Below, piece after piece: positions 25,801-37,337 of a stretch of 64,000 nt of DNA (its first letter is position 1; each line of letters opens with the position of its first letter). Location: the NCBI GenBank assembly GCA_947846985.1, contig CANTUZ010000001.1, positions 184,968,455 through 185,032,454 of the forward strand. Direction: 5' to 3'. The notes under the pieces were generated by a model. That model worked only from the letters and a program-made list of their open reading frames with translations. It had not been told where the DNA came from and did no database searches. The translations under genes were made by a program, and so were the position numbers. The stretch is from Fratercula arctica. Lineage: Eukaryota > Chordata > Aves > Charadriiformes > Alcidae.

Positions 25801-28800
25801 AACTAACACATTACTTTCCCAAGTTACAGCAATATTTTTTTTTTACATAATTGCTTGATAATGGCAAGGATAAGTCACTTACACAGTGAAACCTTTCTAA
25901 AGTTAAGAACTATAATAAGGATACCAAAGGTTTAAGTACTTTGAAACTTTATTTTTAACATTTAATCCCTGCTGTTTTCTCCGAAAACTAGGAAAAAATA
26001 TGTGTAGTTATTATTTAAGAAAAAATCAAAACAAGTAATACTCGCAATGAGCTAAACTTCTACATAAAAACATCAGAATTATACGTTCAGTATGTGATTT
26101 AAGAAGACAAAATAAAACAGGAAATCTGTTCAGATTCTTTTCAAAGTTTCTTTTGCAATTAATCCAAGTATATACAACTATTAGATGTAGTCTAACTGCC
26201 ACATATTAAAAATATTGCAAGAGGATTTGGAATGCCATATTAGAAATTAGAACACAAATGACAGATTAGAACACAAATGGCACAGAAATGCATAATTTCC
26301 ATTGAAATTCATCCTCTTGTCGTTTAAATATAATTTTCCAACATCTCTGCTCACTCAAAAATAATACCTAAAAATTATTTTATGCACTTCACATTGGGAG
26401 AAGAAGTAAAACAATGAGGTAACTGTAATTACTGAAATGATTACTTCCTTTACCAAATATCATCAAACAACCTTTTTGTCTTCTTTTGCTATGACATTTG
26501 TGAAAAGGTCAGATGTATTCTGTGGCTAGGGACTGTGTGATTAAAAGTTAAAAGCACATGAGAAAGAGATCTACAGACAGAAAATCTAAAATCGAAGTCT
26601 GGAAAAGTATTCCAGGATCTTGATAGTAAACTACTGGACTACAATGAGAGGAAAAGAACAAACCTGAGGATATTCAGAGATTGTCATAGTGACTTCTTTC
26701 TTTTTCTTACCCTGTCCAAACTCAATTAGTGAAAGAGAAAGGGTAAATCTCATGTAAATCTAGCTGATCATAATGGTTTTTTGTATCTGTCTTTATTTGT
26801 AAATTAAAGTAACCTCATAGCATCTGATGTCCATGGATATAAAGTATAAAAGTATAAAATTGTGTCATTCTTATCTTGTAATGGTCTAAGGTGTGAGGAT
26901 TTGTCCTGTTTTACAGCCATATAAAACATTTTAAGCTTGTGGCTTTCCCTCAGGAAAATTTATTCCAAGTAAGGAAAAAAAATGAAAAGGACGTGTAACA
27001 AGTTCACAAAACAAATATAAACACATAAGCTGAAATAATTATTCAGACACTGCAAATTGATTCTCGGGTTTGTCATTTCCTCTACGTCTTGCACTTACTG
27101 CTATTCCAGGCCAACCTGAAGTTCTAAAAATCAATCATTAGGAAAAAAGTAAAGTAGATTTACAAAATTAGTGAAGGTCCCAACAGGAAGCCCTAGTCAA
27201 AGTTTTCAAACACGTCCAGATATTTCAGATATTCATTTTTGAGGTTTTCAACCCAAGACTCTTAAAATCCAGTGGTCATCTGATATCATCAGCTACCCAA
27301 GTTGAACACTTCAGAAATGAGATTGTCAGACACACACTAATTTCCAAAAATCCTCATTCATGTTTTAATTTGAGTAGCTTTATATGGTAGCTGTATGTAA
27401 GATTATGAAACAGTAAGAGCACATTATAGTGAACTGTTGATTTGTATTTGTTAAGAGAAACAGAATTTTGTATAAAACTCTTTGCTCCAGGGTAGAATGA
27501 AAGCAAGACTACATATGCTAGCAGAAATTCTTTCCATTTTAACAAAGCCTATATAATTTCCAGCAACTGTATTGGACCAACTAGGAGACCTCACTTCTAG
27601 AAAAAAAATTATTTCAAGACTGATTCTGTTATGAAAATCTATTATGTTATCTTTTTCTGCTTTAACTTAAACTTATACTCCCGCCTCAGTCACAAACTTC
27701 CTATACATATTTCAAGAAAAACATCCCAGTTACATTTTTATAGAGAAAAAAAAAAACACACAGATTCTTGTGCCAGTTCTTGAAATAAGTCAAATAAATA
27801 AGTTGCTGCATCTTTTTATCAATCGTGCTGTAATGAAAAATTCCCCAATGAAACAGGGTTTTTTTTTATTTTTATGACACAACAAACATGGAAGAATTTC
27901 CTCATAAAATTGTCAGAAACACTAAATGTTCAAACTTAAGTCTGCAGTTTTCCATAACTAACACTTCAAAAAACCCCCAAAACCCCTAAGTGTTGCAAGT
28001 ACAATCAGGTGAGGTATGAAATGTCCCATGCCCGATTTTTGGTTAGTGACATTTCCAGATTTCTGTCCCCAGAACTGCTCAAAGTGGTTATAATGACAAG
28101 AATTGAGAAGTGGCTCTTTCAGTTGATGTGTTTGAAAGGTAGCTTTGTATGAACAGCTGTGTTTTCAAAATGCTTGCCACCTCTAAATTGGTCCTTGTGA
28201 AGTGAACTGTTTGCCTTATTGCCAGCAGGGCACATTGCAGCGTAGCTGCTGCATTTTTAGTTTTTATCACTGTCTCTCTAACTGCTGAAGTGGAAAAGAA
28301 AGATTGCCAAAACCTGACGTGTTTCTTTTCCTTTCTGCCCACTCTGACTTGGTTCTTAGCTGTCTGTTGCTCCAGTGATGAGAAACGTTGCTCAGTTTAT
28401 TCATTCACTGAATGTCTTTTCCAGCTCAAATAATGGTGATACCCTCTTGTAAACCAAGGCTCCAGCTGTCAATAGCAGTAAATGAAACAAACCTAATTAA
28501 GACATACCAATCATTGCCTACACAAGAGATAATTAGGCTGCAAAAAGTCGCAAGCATCAGGGTGCATTTTTCTGAAAGAAAGAGATAATACCTTAAAAGC
28601 AAGAGGCACACCGTATTTAGTAAGATAGTAAGTATGGATGGCAATAGGGATGGACTTCCAGAAGAAATTAAATAATCTGTCCACAAAGGTTTAAACAGAT
28701 TTAGGACAGAAGTTCTAGTACAGGAAAACAATCATAAAAATACTGAATATCACTACTAATTAGCCATACTAACTTTTTAGATGCAAACTATTTAGACCTT

Positions 28801-30024
28801 TTAACTGCAGACATCAGGAAGCAAACCATACCATTTTATCCGGATGAGGAAATATACGTACAATCAGAGTGCACATAAAGATTTATAAATGCAGCTAGGT
28901 AAAGAATTACATCAAAGACTCCAAAACTACGATGCACAGCTCCTGCTGCTGCTTGTCTGAAAACTCTTATCCCACAGCTCAGCTTGCTGGTGATAATTTG
29001 CCAGCTGAGCTTCATCTCTACAAGCTTTTCTCTTGTGCACCACAGTAGGTACAAGTATTAAGAATCACTTGCATCACATCAAAAATCTTGAGAGGCCACC
29101 AAAACCCACGAGCATAATAAAAATAGTATTTTTGCTTAACAAATAATGCTGACATAATTGCATTATTTGAATTAATTTAATATTTTTTTTTAAGAAAATA
29201 TTTACTTTTACACAGAAATCTCTGTGTATGTAAATCTCAGACACTTTAAATACTACTCAAAAGAACATACAAATAGCCTTCCGGTTCTCTTTGTCCTTAT
29301 TAGTACCTTTAAAACTGGACATTTGAAATGCAAAACTTTCACATAAAACTCCAAATGGTACAAAGTACTTAGCTTTAAAGCACTGGAACCCATTAATAAA
29401 AATTCTGAAAGTCACCGTTAGTAAGAGTATTTCAATTTAATCTTTATTTAGTATTACCAGTAGATATTTACTATTATCAGTACATTAATGAAGAAAGGGA
29501 ATCAATGCATTCCCAAAGTTCAAAGTATCACAAAGTTAAATGCTTATTTTCCAATACAAACACTTATCTCTGTGATGCTACATTCTTCAAGGAAATTGAA
29601 CTTCAATTACAGTTTACAGTGTTGAGTGCAAGCTATAAATTTACATGAGGTTTATTTTGTTACAGTAAACTGCAGCTCACTTCTCAGTTCAAAATGGTTT
29701 ACACACATCTCAAGGTTAGAAAATTAATTATATACGCACACACATAATCAATACAACCAGTTGGCATAAACAAAGTTATACTACATAATTTAATTCTGGG
29801 TTTTCATCTCTTCAAGTGGGACCAGAAAACTTAACATCAGTAATCCATGTTTTCTTACCGTCTCTGTCAACACTGTGTATCAATATTATTATAAACAAAA
29901 AGACTAATAAAAATGTTTTGCCACTCAAATGACTCTATACAATTTTTGCTGTGCATTCCTCTACTTCACTTGTTTGGGTACTATGTCATATGATGTGTAC
30001 TACAGTCATATGATTTAGTTTTAG
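22856..30024 (+). other. LRRN3 intron, AT-rich, no gene seen
   Basis: About 7 kb. It includes small direct repeats (13-base period at 23260-23285; 19-base period at 26246-26279) and a less AT-rich stretch at about 28085-28400. ORFs up to 101 codons lack supporting features. Confidence 0.5.
26246..26279. repeat. Short direct repeat, 15 bp with 19-bp period
   Basis: ATTAGAACACAAATG occurs at 26246-26260 and exactly again at 26265-26279. Confidence 0.8.
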
Positions 30025-30112
30025 GTTGTCCTGCAAAGAGCAGGAAGTTGGACTTGACAATCCTTATGGGTCCTTTCCAACTTGAAATATTCTATTCTAT
30101 GATTCTATGATC
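30025..30112 (+). mobile_element. CR1 LINE 3' end fragment
   Basis: GTTGTCCTGCAAAGAGCAGG then AAGTTGGACTTGACAATCCT, GGGTCCTTTCCAACTTGAAA and TTCTATTCTATGATTCTATG matches the avian CR1 3' terminus, with the terminal octamer repeat intact. About 88 bases, 5'-truncated. It lies 420 bases upstream of the candidate internal exon. Confidence 0.9.
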
Positions 30113-30533
30113 TCCTAAGCCACCATGGATGTCCATAATACTCCAGAAACATTCTTTTACTCCACACCTTGAATGATAGTTGATATCAAGTCATTTTCAT
30201 GTGAAATAATACACAGCTTTGGCAATTAAACCAAAAAACTTTCTGAAGTGAAACAATGTCTTTTGGAACGATGACTGTGCAGGCTGGGAGAGTGTGTGAA
30301 AATTATTCTACAATCTGTTATTCAAGGCACTCAACCCCAGTGAATATTTTATACAAGGCAGAAGTACTTTAACTGGAGAAATAAGAAAGATTTATGCTAG
30401 AACACCATATGAGCTTGAGCTGGTGGCTTATTAGCTGAAGCGTACACCAGAAAGAGAAAAGGCATCACATTAAATCATAAAGAAGAAGAATTTCAACCTG
30501 GATCTCTAACCTCTTTTTTGCTGTCTTTTGCAG

Positions 30534-30954
30534 AAAGCCCACTCTAATATATACTACATGAAAATGTCTGCTGGTGCCCTTGTTCTTGGCTTGAGAATCC
30601 CATAGAAGCTGAAGTATAATTTCAGGAGGAGTATAAACTCAAATCCAGGAGGATGTTGGCTCCACGTACACAAAAATGTAGTAGTTTACATGCTTTAACT
30701 GGTACAGCCTCTGAGGTACCTGGGACGCACATGAAAAGTCCGTCTTGGTCCACATCCTATTTTTCACAGTGGCAAATAGCAAATGTCCAGGGAGGAGAAG
30801 AAAACCAGGTCAGCTATGTAGTTAATACTTCCCCAGAACACTTTCCCAGTACCTCCACTGAACAGAAGTCCCTGAGCATCATAGTGGGATCAAAATGCTG
30901 AGATTTGATAGCTGCAGTAGCAGTATGTTGAATCTCAATTAATTTACTATTCAG
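30534..30954 (+). other. LRRN3: Candidate internal non-coding 5' UTR exon of LRRN3
   Basis: All three splice signals are close to consensus. A branch site CTCTAAC lies at 30504-30510, followed by a pyrimidine-rich tract and TTTTGCAG ending at 30533. The donor is CAG then GTAAGA, with the intron starting at 30955. The branch A is about 24 bases from the acceptor, which is typical. The exon would be 421 bases and would be followed by an intron of about 1.8 kb before the coding exon. It contains an 82-codon ORF (30653-30901) that looks like no known family. As a 5' UTR exon it would contribute several upstream ATGs. It could also be a facultative exon or belong to an unrelated non-coding transcript. 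Confidence 0.5.
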
Positions 30955-32787
30955 GTAAGATCTCCAATAACCTTTCAACTATTAGAAGCTTACATATTGT
31001 ATTTGCCAGGCTTACAGTTACATTTTTAATACACAATCCAAAAAAATTCCAGAAGTCAATGGGACATGCTTTAGAAAGTGCATCATGAACACGACTGAAA
31101 AAATTCCCCCCCCATGGCCATCCTCTTTTCTCCCTTCATCTCATTTCCCAGAACAAAAGAACAGATTACATTTTTGCTAGTTCAGTCAGCATGTCTTTGC
31201 ATTTCAGTATAAACTGTGCCATTTGCATAAAAACATATTATTAATCCTCAAAACAGCAGAATGTTTTCTGTATGTTTATCTCACACATTATCTGTTCACT
31301 TTTTTGAGATATTTCCATGTTAAAATAAAATATTAAATGTCTTTAAATGTACATAACAGAAACAGCAGCCTCAAAGACTTCCAAAATGTACTTCAAATTG
31401 GCCCAATGCTCATGTCACTCAACATGGTCCAACACCTTTCCTCTGAGCTGATATGGAATACCTGTGTGGTCAATATGCCCAGTCTTCCTGCGCCTGGAAA
31501 GGAAACCTAAAAACCAAATCTTTGACGCTTGACTTTTGTAATTCTGTCTGTCTATGCCAGCAACACCTCAGAAGTTGTTTATCAAAGTCAATGAAGCATT
31601 GATCTTACCTCACAGTTTGTAAACAATGTCACTGTGAATTTTGACACTAGAGCCAAGGGGTGAAAGGGCACAAATCTGTATCATATGGCAGACTTCTGAG
31701 ACGAAGTCCATTTAAAGTTAGTGTAAAGTCCATATTGTGAAGCAAACGAAGCCATTAATGTGTGCTACTTCATATATGAAAACACAGAAGCTTTTGAATT
31801 ATATGGCTTGGAACACAACGTACGCTCATAGCAGTATTTTTTTCCCCCAGAAAAAGCAAGTACATACCAAAAATCTAGAGAGGACATATCTGATGCTTCA
31901 AGATGCTAAGGCTTCAGCCTTTACTATAATTTGGGACATGAAGACAATCTGCAACTTCATAGCAAATTTCTGATAATGCAGAGCTACAGACCAAAGAAGC
32001 AATTGCTAGTGTAGATTTTTTTTTCCTTCTTATCACTCTAAAGACACTTTTCTGTTATTATTATTCCTTGCAGTTGAAGTTATTGAAGCCAAAATAAGCA
32101 AGCCAGTAATTAGCCTGAATTTGGCAAGACAACAAGCTATTTATTATGAGGTACATACTTCTTTCTAATTATCGCTTTAAAAAAAAAAAAGTTTTCTTCC
32201 TAAACAGCCGCTACAAAAACAATTAGAACATGATAAAAACTGTGGATCATCAATTTTGTATACTTCTGTATAAATATCTCACAGGCTTGCCTAAGAATGT
32301 CATCATTAGGAATGTGTATTAATCCAACAATTCCTTTTTCCTTTGATTACACATAAATTATGTTCTTTATAAACTTAATGTTCAAAAGTTAAATATTCAT
32401 GCTCTGTAGGATTTTGCTCAGTATTTAGGTTTTCAAAGCCAACAGAACTCAGTCTGCTTCTAGTGATAACTGAAAGAAAAAAGAAAATATTTTATAGGAG
32501 CATAAAATATGTAGAAAAATCTCACTGATATATTTTGCTTTATACTTTGTGGATCTTCATCTTTCTATAGAGCAATGCTCCACTGGATGTTTGACAAGCT
32601 ACAAGTCTAAAGATATATACTATATTAACTTCATTTATGCTATCTGGATACCCCTAGAATACTCTAGGCACCGCAGTCATTTTCTTTTCTTACTTGCAAT
32701 AATTAACATTAGAGAGCAAAAGATGGCTAAATTAATTTATAATTTTGTAGTTTCTTACACTAATTATTTCCTCTTCTTATATTTTAG
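30955..32787 (+). other. Last LRRN3 intron, no gene seen
   Basis: About 1.8 kb of AT-rich intron between the candidate UTR exon and the coding exon. It ends in a branch-site match CACTAAT (32758-32764), a pyrimidine-rich tract and TTTTAG at 32787. No RNA gene or transposon is seen. Confidence 0.5.
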
Positions 32788-32821
32788 GTCATCCTGTCAT
32801 TTCTGCAAACACTAATCAATC

Positions 32822-32851
32822 ATGGGATTTGAAGTTAATACTACTAAATAA
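32822..32851 (+). CDS. Upstream ORF 1 in LRRN3 leader, 9 codons
   Basis: An ATG at 32822 (context ATCATGG, favourable G at +4) opens a nine-codon ORF ending in TAA at 32849-32851. Its stop directly abuts the ATG of the next uORF (TAAATG). It probably acts as a translational control element and not as a functional peptide. Whether it is translated is unknown. Confidence 0.4.
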   Translation: MGFEVNTTK

Positions 32852-33061
32852 ATGAATTGCTTAATCTCCTATGACCACCTATACATACTTCATCTTCACA
32901 AAGCTTATCAATTTTATGTCATCAAGGACAGAGTGACCTTCATTTCCACAAAATGCCTCTTACTACTGGACAAGTTGGTTACAAATTTATCACTTATCCT
33001 CAGGAAGAAAGTCCTTCGCGACCATCATCTGACAAATGCAAGTGTGTGTATTATCAATTGA
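32852..33061 (+). CDS. Upstream ORF 2 in LRRN3 leader, 69 codons
   Basis: Starts immediately after the uORF 1 stop and ends with TGA at 33059-33061, 77 bases before the LRRN3 ATG and not overlapping it. The predicted peptide (MNCLISYDHLYILHLHKAYQ...) is hydrophobic and basic with no recognisable domain. Its start context is A at -3 (TAAATGA), moderately favourable. It is most likely a regulatory uORF, or simply chance; conservation of the reading frame in other birds would discriminate. Confidence 0.35.
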   Translation: MNCLISYDHLYILHLHKAYQFYVIKDRVTFISTKCLLLLDKLVTNLSLILRKKVLRDHHLTNASVCIIN

Positions 33062-33138
33062 CCGGGTCGTGCTGAATTCCAAAACCATAATTGTGGAATA
33101 CTAAAGGGTCTGCTACTTTTCTGAACATTTGAGCTAAG

Positions 33139-35265
33139 ATGAAGGACATGCAACTTAAAATTAATTTTCTACTTGGCCTAGTTATCACTGCGCTAGTACA
33201 AGCTGTAGAAAAAAAAGCAGACTGTCCAGAGTCGTGTATATGTGAGATCAGACCATGGTTCACTCCCAAGTCTGTGTATATGGAGGCTCCAACAGTGGAC
33301 TGTAATGATTTAGGCCTTTTTAATTTTCCAGCCAGACTGCCTGCCGACACACAGGTTCTACTTCTACAGACTAATAATATTGCAAAAATTGAACATTCAG
33401 TAGACTTCCCAGTGAATTTAACTGGTCTAGATTTATCTCAGAACAATTTATCCTCGGTGACCAGTATTAATCTTAGAAAGATACCACAGTTGCTTTCAGT
33501 GTACCTTGAAGAAAACAAACTTACTGAACTCCCTGAAGAATGTCTCTCTGGACTGCACAATTTACAAGAGCTTTATATTAATCATAACCTGCTTTCTGTG
33601 ATTGCACCGGGAGCTTTCATAGGCCTCAATAATCTTCTCAGACTTCATCTCAATTCAAATGGTCTGCAAATGATCAACAGGAAGTGGTTTGAAGCTACTC
33701 CTAATCTTGAAATTCTCATGATTGGAGAAAACCCAATAATCAGAATCGAAGATATGAACTTTAAGCCTCTTATTAATCTGCGCAGCCTAGTTTTAGCAGG
33801 CATAAATCTCACTGAAATACCAGATGATGCTTTGGTTGGCCTTGACAATTTAGAAAGCATCTCCTTTTATGACAACAGATTTGTTAGAGTGCCCCACATT
33901 GCTCTTCAAAAGGCTACAAATCTTAAATTTCTGGATCTAAATAAGAATCCCATTAACAGAATACGACGAGGAGATTTCAGCAATATGCTGCACCTAAAAG
34001 AGTTAGGAATTAATAACATGCCTGAACTGATTTCTATAGATAGTCTTGCTGTTGATAATTTGCCAGATTTAAGAAAGATAGAAGCTACCAATAACCCCAG
34101 ATTATCATACATTCATCCAAATGCATTCTACAGACTTCCCAAGCTGGAATCGCTCATGCTCAACAGCAACGCGCTGAGTGCCCTATACCGCAGCACAATA
34201 GAATCTTTGCCTAACCTCAAAGAAGTTAGTATACACAGCAATCCCATTAGATGTGATTGTGTCATTCGCTGGATTAACATGAATAAAACAAACATTCGTT
34301 TCATGGAGCCAGAGTCCCTGTTTTGCGTAGACCCTCCTGAATTTCACGGCCAGAATGTGAGACAGATACACTTCCGGGAAATGATGGAAATCTGTCTCCC
34401 CCTGATAGCTCCTGAAAGTTTTCCATCCACTCTGGATTTAAAAACTGGCAGCCATATTTCCTTACACTGCAGAGCAACAGCAGAACCAGAACCTGAAATC
34501 TACTGGATAACACCATCAGGACACAAACTTTTGCCTAATACTATTTCTAATAAATACTACATTCATTCCGAAGGAACATTAGACATACGTGATGTAACAC
34601 AAAAAGAAAGTGGCTTATACACGTGTATAGCAACGAATTTAGTTGGGGCAGACCTAAAGTCTATCATGATTAAAGTGGACGGCTCTTTCCCTCAGGACAG
34701 CAATGGATCTTTGAATATTAAAATAAAAGACATAAAATCTAATTCTGTTTTGGTTTCATGGAAAGCAAGTTCTAAACTTCTCAAGTCCAGTGTTAGATGG
34801 ACAGCCTTTCTGAAAGCTGAAAACTCTCAGGCTGCACAGAGCGCTCGAATACCATCTGATATAAAGGTATATAATCTTACGCATCTAAATCCATCAACTG
34901 AATACAAAATTTGTATAGATATTCCCACTATCTACTCACAGAATAAGAAACAATGTGTCAACGTAACCACAAAAGGACTGGACTTGGCAATGAAAGGCTA
35001 TGAAAAGAACAACATAATAGGATTCCTTGCCTGCTTTGGTGCTCTTTTGGGAATCATCTCTGTGATATATCTCTACTGCTCCATCTCACGACAGATGAAC
35101 TATGACGTTGCACACAGCTATCTAAAGAATTACGTGAAGAAACAATCCTTTTCACTCAATGAGCTTTATCCTCCTCTAATCAGTCTTTGGGACATGGGCA
35201 AAGAAAAAAGCACAGCAATGGAAGTAAAAGCAACTGTAATAGGTGTACCAACCAATACGTCATAA
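33139..35265 (+). CDS. LRRN3: Leucine-rich repeat neuronal protein 3 (LRRN3/NLRR3), complete, single exon
   Basis: Type I plasma-membrane protein of the neuronal LRR family, 708 residues, the usual length of LRRN3. In order: signal peptide about 1-22; LRRNT cap with C29, C33, C35 and C55; roughly twelve leucine-rich repeats about 72-368 (for example [27 protein letters not shown]); LRRCT cap with C372, C374, C396 and C419; Ig C2 domain about 421-513 with C444, W456 and C496; fibronectin III domain about 525-612; one membrane segment about 626-647; and a 61-residue cytoplasmic tail. The tail carries YPPL at 677-680, a YxxPhi sorting motif; rat NLRR3 is reported to enhance EGF-to-MAPK signalling through a C-terminal region with endocytosis motifs. 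N-glycosylation sequons lie at N93, N103, N223, N382, N522, N579 and N608. The start has A at -3 and is followed at once by the signal peptide. The frame is intact. The repeats and ectodomain look strongly conserved; the membrane segment and tail look less so. LRRN1 and LRRN2 are less likely because the match to LRRN3 runs throughout. Confidence 0.98.
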   Translation: MKDMQLKINFLLGLVITALVQAVEKKADCPESCICEIRPWFTPKSVYMEAPTVDCNDLGLFNFPARLPADTQVLLLQTNNIAKIEHSVDFPVNLTGLDLSQNNLSSVTSINLRKIPQLLSVYLEENKLTELPEECLSGLHNLQELYINHNLLSVIAPGAFIGLNNLLRLHLNSNGLQMINRKWFEATPNLEILMIGENPIIRIEDMNFKPLINLRSLVLAGINLTEIPDDALVGLDNLESISFYDNRFVRVPHIALQKATNLKFLDLNKNPINRIRRGDFSNMLHLKELGINNMPELISIDSLAVDNLPDLRKIEATNNPRLSYIHPNAFYRLPKLESLMLNSNALSALYRSTIESLPNLKEVSIHSNPIRCDCVIRWINMNKTNIRFMEPESLFCVDPPEFHGQNVRQIHFREMMEICLPLIAPESFPSTLDLKTGSHISLHCRATAEPEPEIYWITPSGHKLLPNTISNKYYIHSEGTLDIRDVTQKESGLYTCIATNLVGADLKSIMIKVDGSFPQDSNGSLNIKIKDIKSNSVLVSWKASSKLLKSSVRWTAFLKAENSQAAQSARIPSDIKVYNLTHLNPSTEYKICIDIPTIYSQNKKQCVNVTTKGLDLAMKGYEKNNIIGFLACFGALLGIISVIYLYCSISRQMNYDVAHSYLKNYVKKQSFSLNELYPPLISLWDMGKEKSTAMEVKATVIGVPTNTS

Positions 35266-35773
35266 ATATGTCAGTATATCACTTAATTTCTGAAATAAAA
35301 AACACATGACTGCATTTGTGCTGAATAAAAAGGCAACACGAAAAGGTATTTCTTTTAGGAACCAGACGCCTGGACTTTGCTGCTGCCAACAAATGGGAAT
35401 ATGGACTGACTCAGCATAAGAGAAGAATTTTAACTAACTGGCTTCTAAGGGTATTCTGCCAACCAAATACAATTAACTTCAATTTCTAGAACTTTCATGG
35501 GACTTTTAAGTCTGGAATACAGTGCAAGTAGCCAAGAACATTTTCTGTATTTTTTTTTTTAATTATTATATAAAAGTAGTGGAACTGAGCAATACCTCCT
35601 CCTGTGCTGTATTACACACACTAGCCACGAGTTTTTTGCAGTGAACAGATATACTAGGATTGACACATGGTGTAATGAAATGGACAAATTCTGTAGAGTA
35701 GACACAGTGAGTGTGTGAATTTTTTTTATGAGGAAAATACATTTTTGATTAAAATCAAAATAGGTTTTGGCTT

Positions 35774-35845
35774 GGGTTTTTTTGTTTGTTTTGTTGGTTT
35801 TTTTGTTGTGTTGTTTTTTTTTTGGTTTTTTTTTGTTTTTTTGAA
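35774..35845. repeat. T/G-rich low-complexity tract in the 3' UTR
   Basis: Runs of T broken by G and GG (TTTTTTTGTTTGTTTTGTTGG and similar). In the mRNA this would be a U/G-rich stretch, a type of sequence bound by ELAV/Hu or CELF proteins; binding is not shown here. Confidence 0.7.
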
Positions 35846-35984
35846 AAAAGAGTCTGGGAGCTCTTGTCTGACAATAAACAAACTCATTCTAACATCTGAT
35901 AAAATATGTCCTTACACGGTCTCCTGTTAAAATTCCAATCTAAGCACATAGGATATTTTTGCTGATTTTAGGCTGTATAACTGC

Positions 35985-36002
35985 AATAAAACACACAATA
36001 AA
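35985..36002 (+). terminator. LRRN3: Distal overlapping poly(A) signal pair
   Basis: Two AATAAA hexamers 12 bases apart (35985 and 35997), with a GT-rich downstream element about 55 bases on. This is the best candidate for the main LRRN3 cleavage site. Confidence 0.5.
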
Positions 36003-36020
36003 TACTTTTATAAACTACTT

Positions 36021-37337
36021 ACCCATAACAATAACAACCATATTTTACATGCTGCTTGTTGTGGGAGGAAGAAGAGAGAAGGGTGGGAAGGAGTCATAAG
36101 ACTGATAGGAAATAGATTGTTAGCTACTGATAACAGCAAGTTTTGAGCTGCTTTGGTATTTTCCCAGAAGCCTGAAAACTGAATGCAATGTTTAGACTCA
36201 GACAATATAAATCCAATATTTTGTCTTCAGTCAAAAGGCTAATTCAGCTATTATTAATGTCCAAACTTTAGGCTGGCCATACAGGGAACTCAGATAGCTT
36301 GAACAGTTTAAATGATATTAAGGTTTTCTTTCTGGACTTGCACACTTCTGTTCAACAATAACAACAACTGACTAGTTTATAAACCTCCTCAGCTTTCACA
36401 ATGTAACAAGCAATAAATGACTGACAGAAACATTATTAGTAGAAATAAACTGAAACAAAATGAAAAGAGAACAATAAATACCTGACTACTCATATTGAAG
36501 CTAAAGTTCTCATGGAAGTAGGACTGGGCCCATAAATAGCAAATGTACCCAAGAAGCTGCTGATCAGAATGTTGATTATAAGCTAAACCCAATTTTGTTA
36601 GGATGGAAAAAGGGTCTACTCCTAAGCCCAGTACAAAAAAAGACATCTGACCATTAAAATACATGATGAAAAGTTATGGTGCCTCCTGACAAAAAAAGCA
36701 ACAGCAAAATTTTTATATTATTTTGGTATATATATATGAAAACAAACAGGAAGAATGAAGAAAAAAACCTGGTTATTTCTGAATATTGTGCTTAAGGAAT
36801 ATTCATAGAATGCATAGGTAGCTTGAATTACAAAGTAAAAATGAGAGTAATAAACATTTCTTGTAAGTCTTTAGTAGACTTTAACATTTTTTTAAACTCT
36901 ATAATAATATCCACTTTATCTTTCCAGACTTGGTTGAAGTAAACATTTCTGTTGAATCGCTGACAGAATTTTTGTAGGTAGAAGAAGAGTTACTTCTGTA
37001 TTTAGACATTAACAGAAGAGTTTCTTCTTGTACTCAGACGTAAACTTTTTTCACTTATTCATAGTTTGCTGCATACTTTCAAAATGTTATTGGTCTATAA
37101 ACACTTACAACATGGAAAAACAATTTAATTTTACCTAGTACTAATGAATAATTTGCTTCCATGTTAAAGATGTCATTTTTCTAGTTAAACCCCAGCATTT
37201 TTAAATTATGTAGAGGTGATTGTTGAAGTTGTTGAAGGCAGAAAGAAGAAGCTAATACACATTTCAAACTACCAAAACTTAGAATATCCATAGAGTCTAT
37301 ATGTTTCACTGAAGAAGGAAGTTTACAAACCTGATGA
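36021..37337. other. AT-rich DNA 3' of LRRN3, no gene seen
   Basis: No ORF with recognisable features, RNA gene or transposon body. A short (TA)n sits at about 36727-36737. Confidence 0.5.

Larger units (their letters stand above)
32788..33138 (+). other. LRRN3: 5' UTR part of the LRRN3 coding exon
   Basis: The start is set by a strong acceptor: TTTCCTCTTCTTATATTTTAG ends at 32787, with a branch-site match 24 bases upstream. The leader contains two upstream ORFs (32822-32851 and 32852-33061), described separately. After the second uORF stop, 77 bases without any ATG lead to the LRRN3 start, so reinitiation is geometrically possible. The acceptor is inferred; a shorter exon using a weaker AG nearer the ATG cannot be excluded. 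Confidence 0.65.
35266..36020 (+). other. LRRN3: LRRN3 3' UTR with several poly(A) signals
   Basis: AT-rich sequence after the TAA stop. AATAAA occurs at 35294-35299, 35324-35329, 35873-35878, 35985-35990 and 35997-36002. The distal pair is followed by a GT-rich stretch (TTGTTGTGGG at about 36056), a plausible downstream element, which makes an end near 36015-36025 most likely. The two proximal signals, within 65 bases of the stop codon, could give a very short UTR form. The end coordinate is approximate. Confidence 0.6.

Noticed and set aside
33139..33150. Second in-frame ATG (codon 4) as LRRN3 start
   Set aside because: The first ATG has A at -3 and gives the family's usual 708-residue length; starting at codon 4 would only trim the signal peptide.
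33054..34516. Minus-strand ORFs of 62-98 codons overlapping LRRN3
   Set aside because: They are antisense shadows of the LRRN3 coding sequence, with no independent features.
35715..35930. 71-codon ORF with many Phe/Val/Gly
   Set aside because: It is the translation of the T/G-rich low-complexity tract in the LRRN3 3' UTR.
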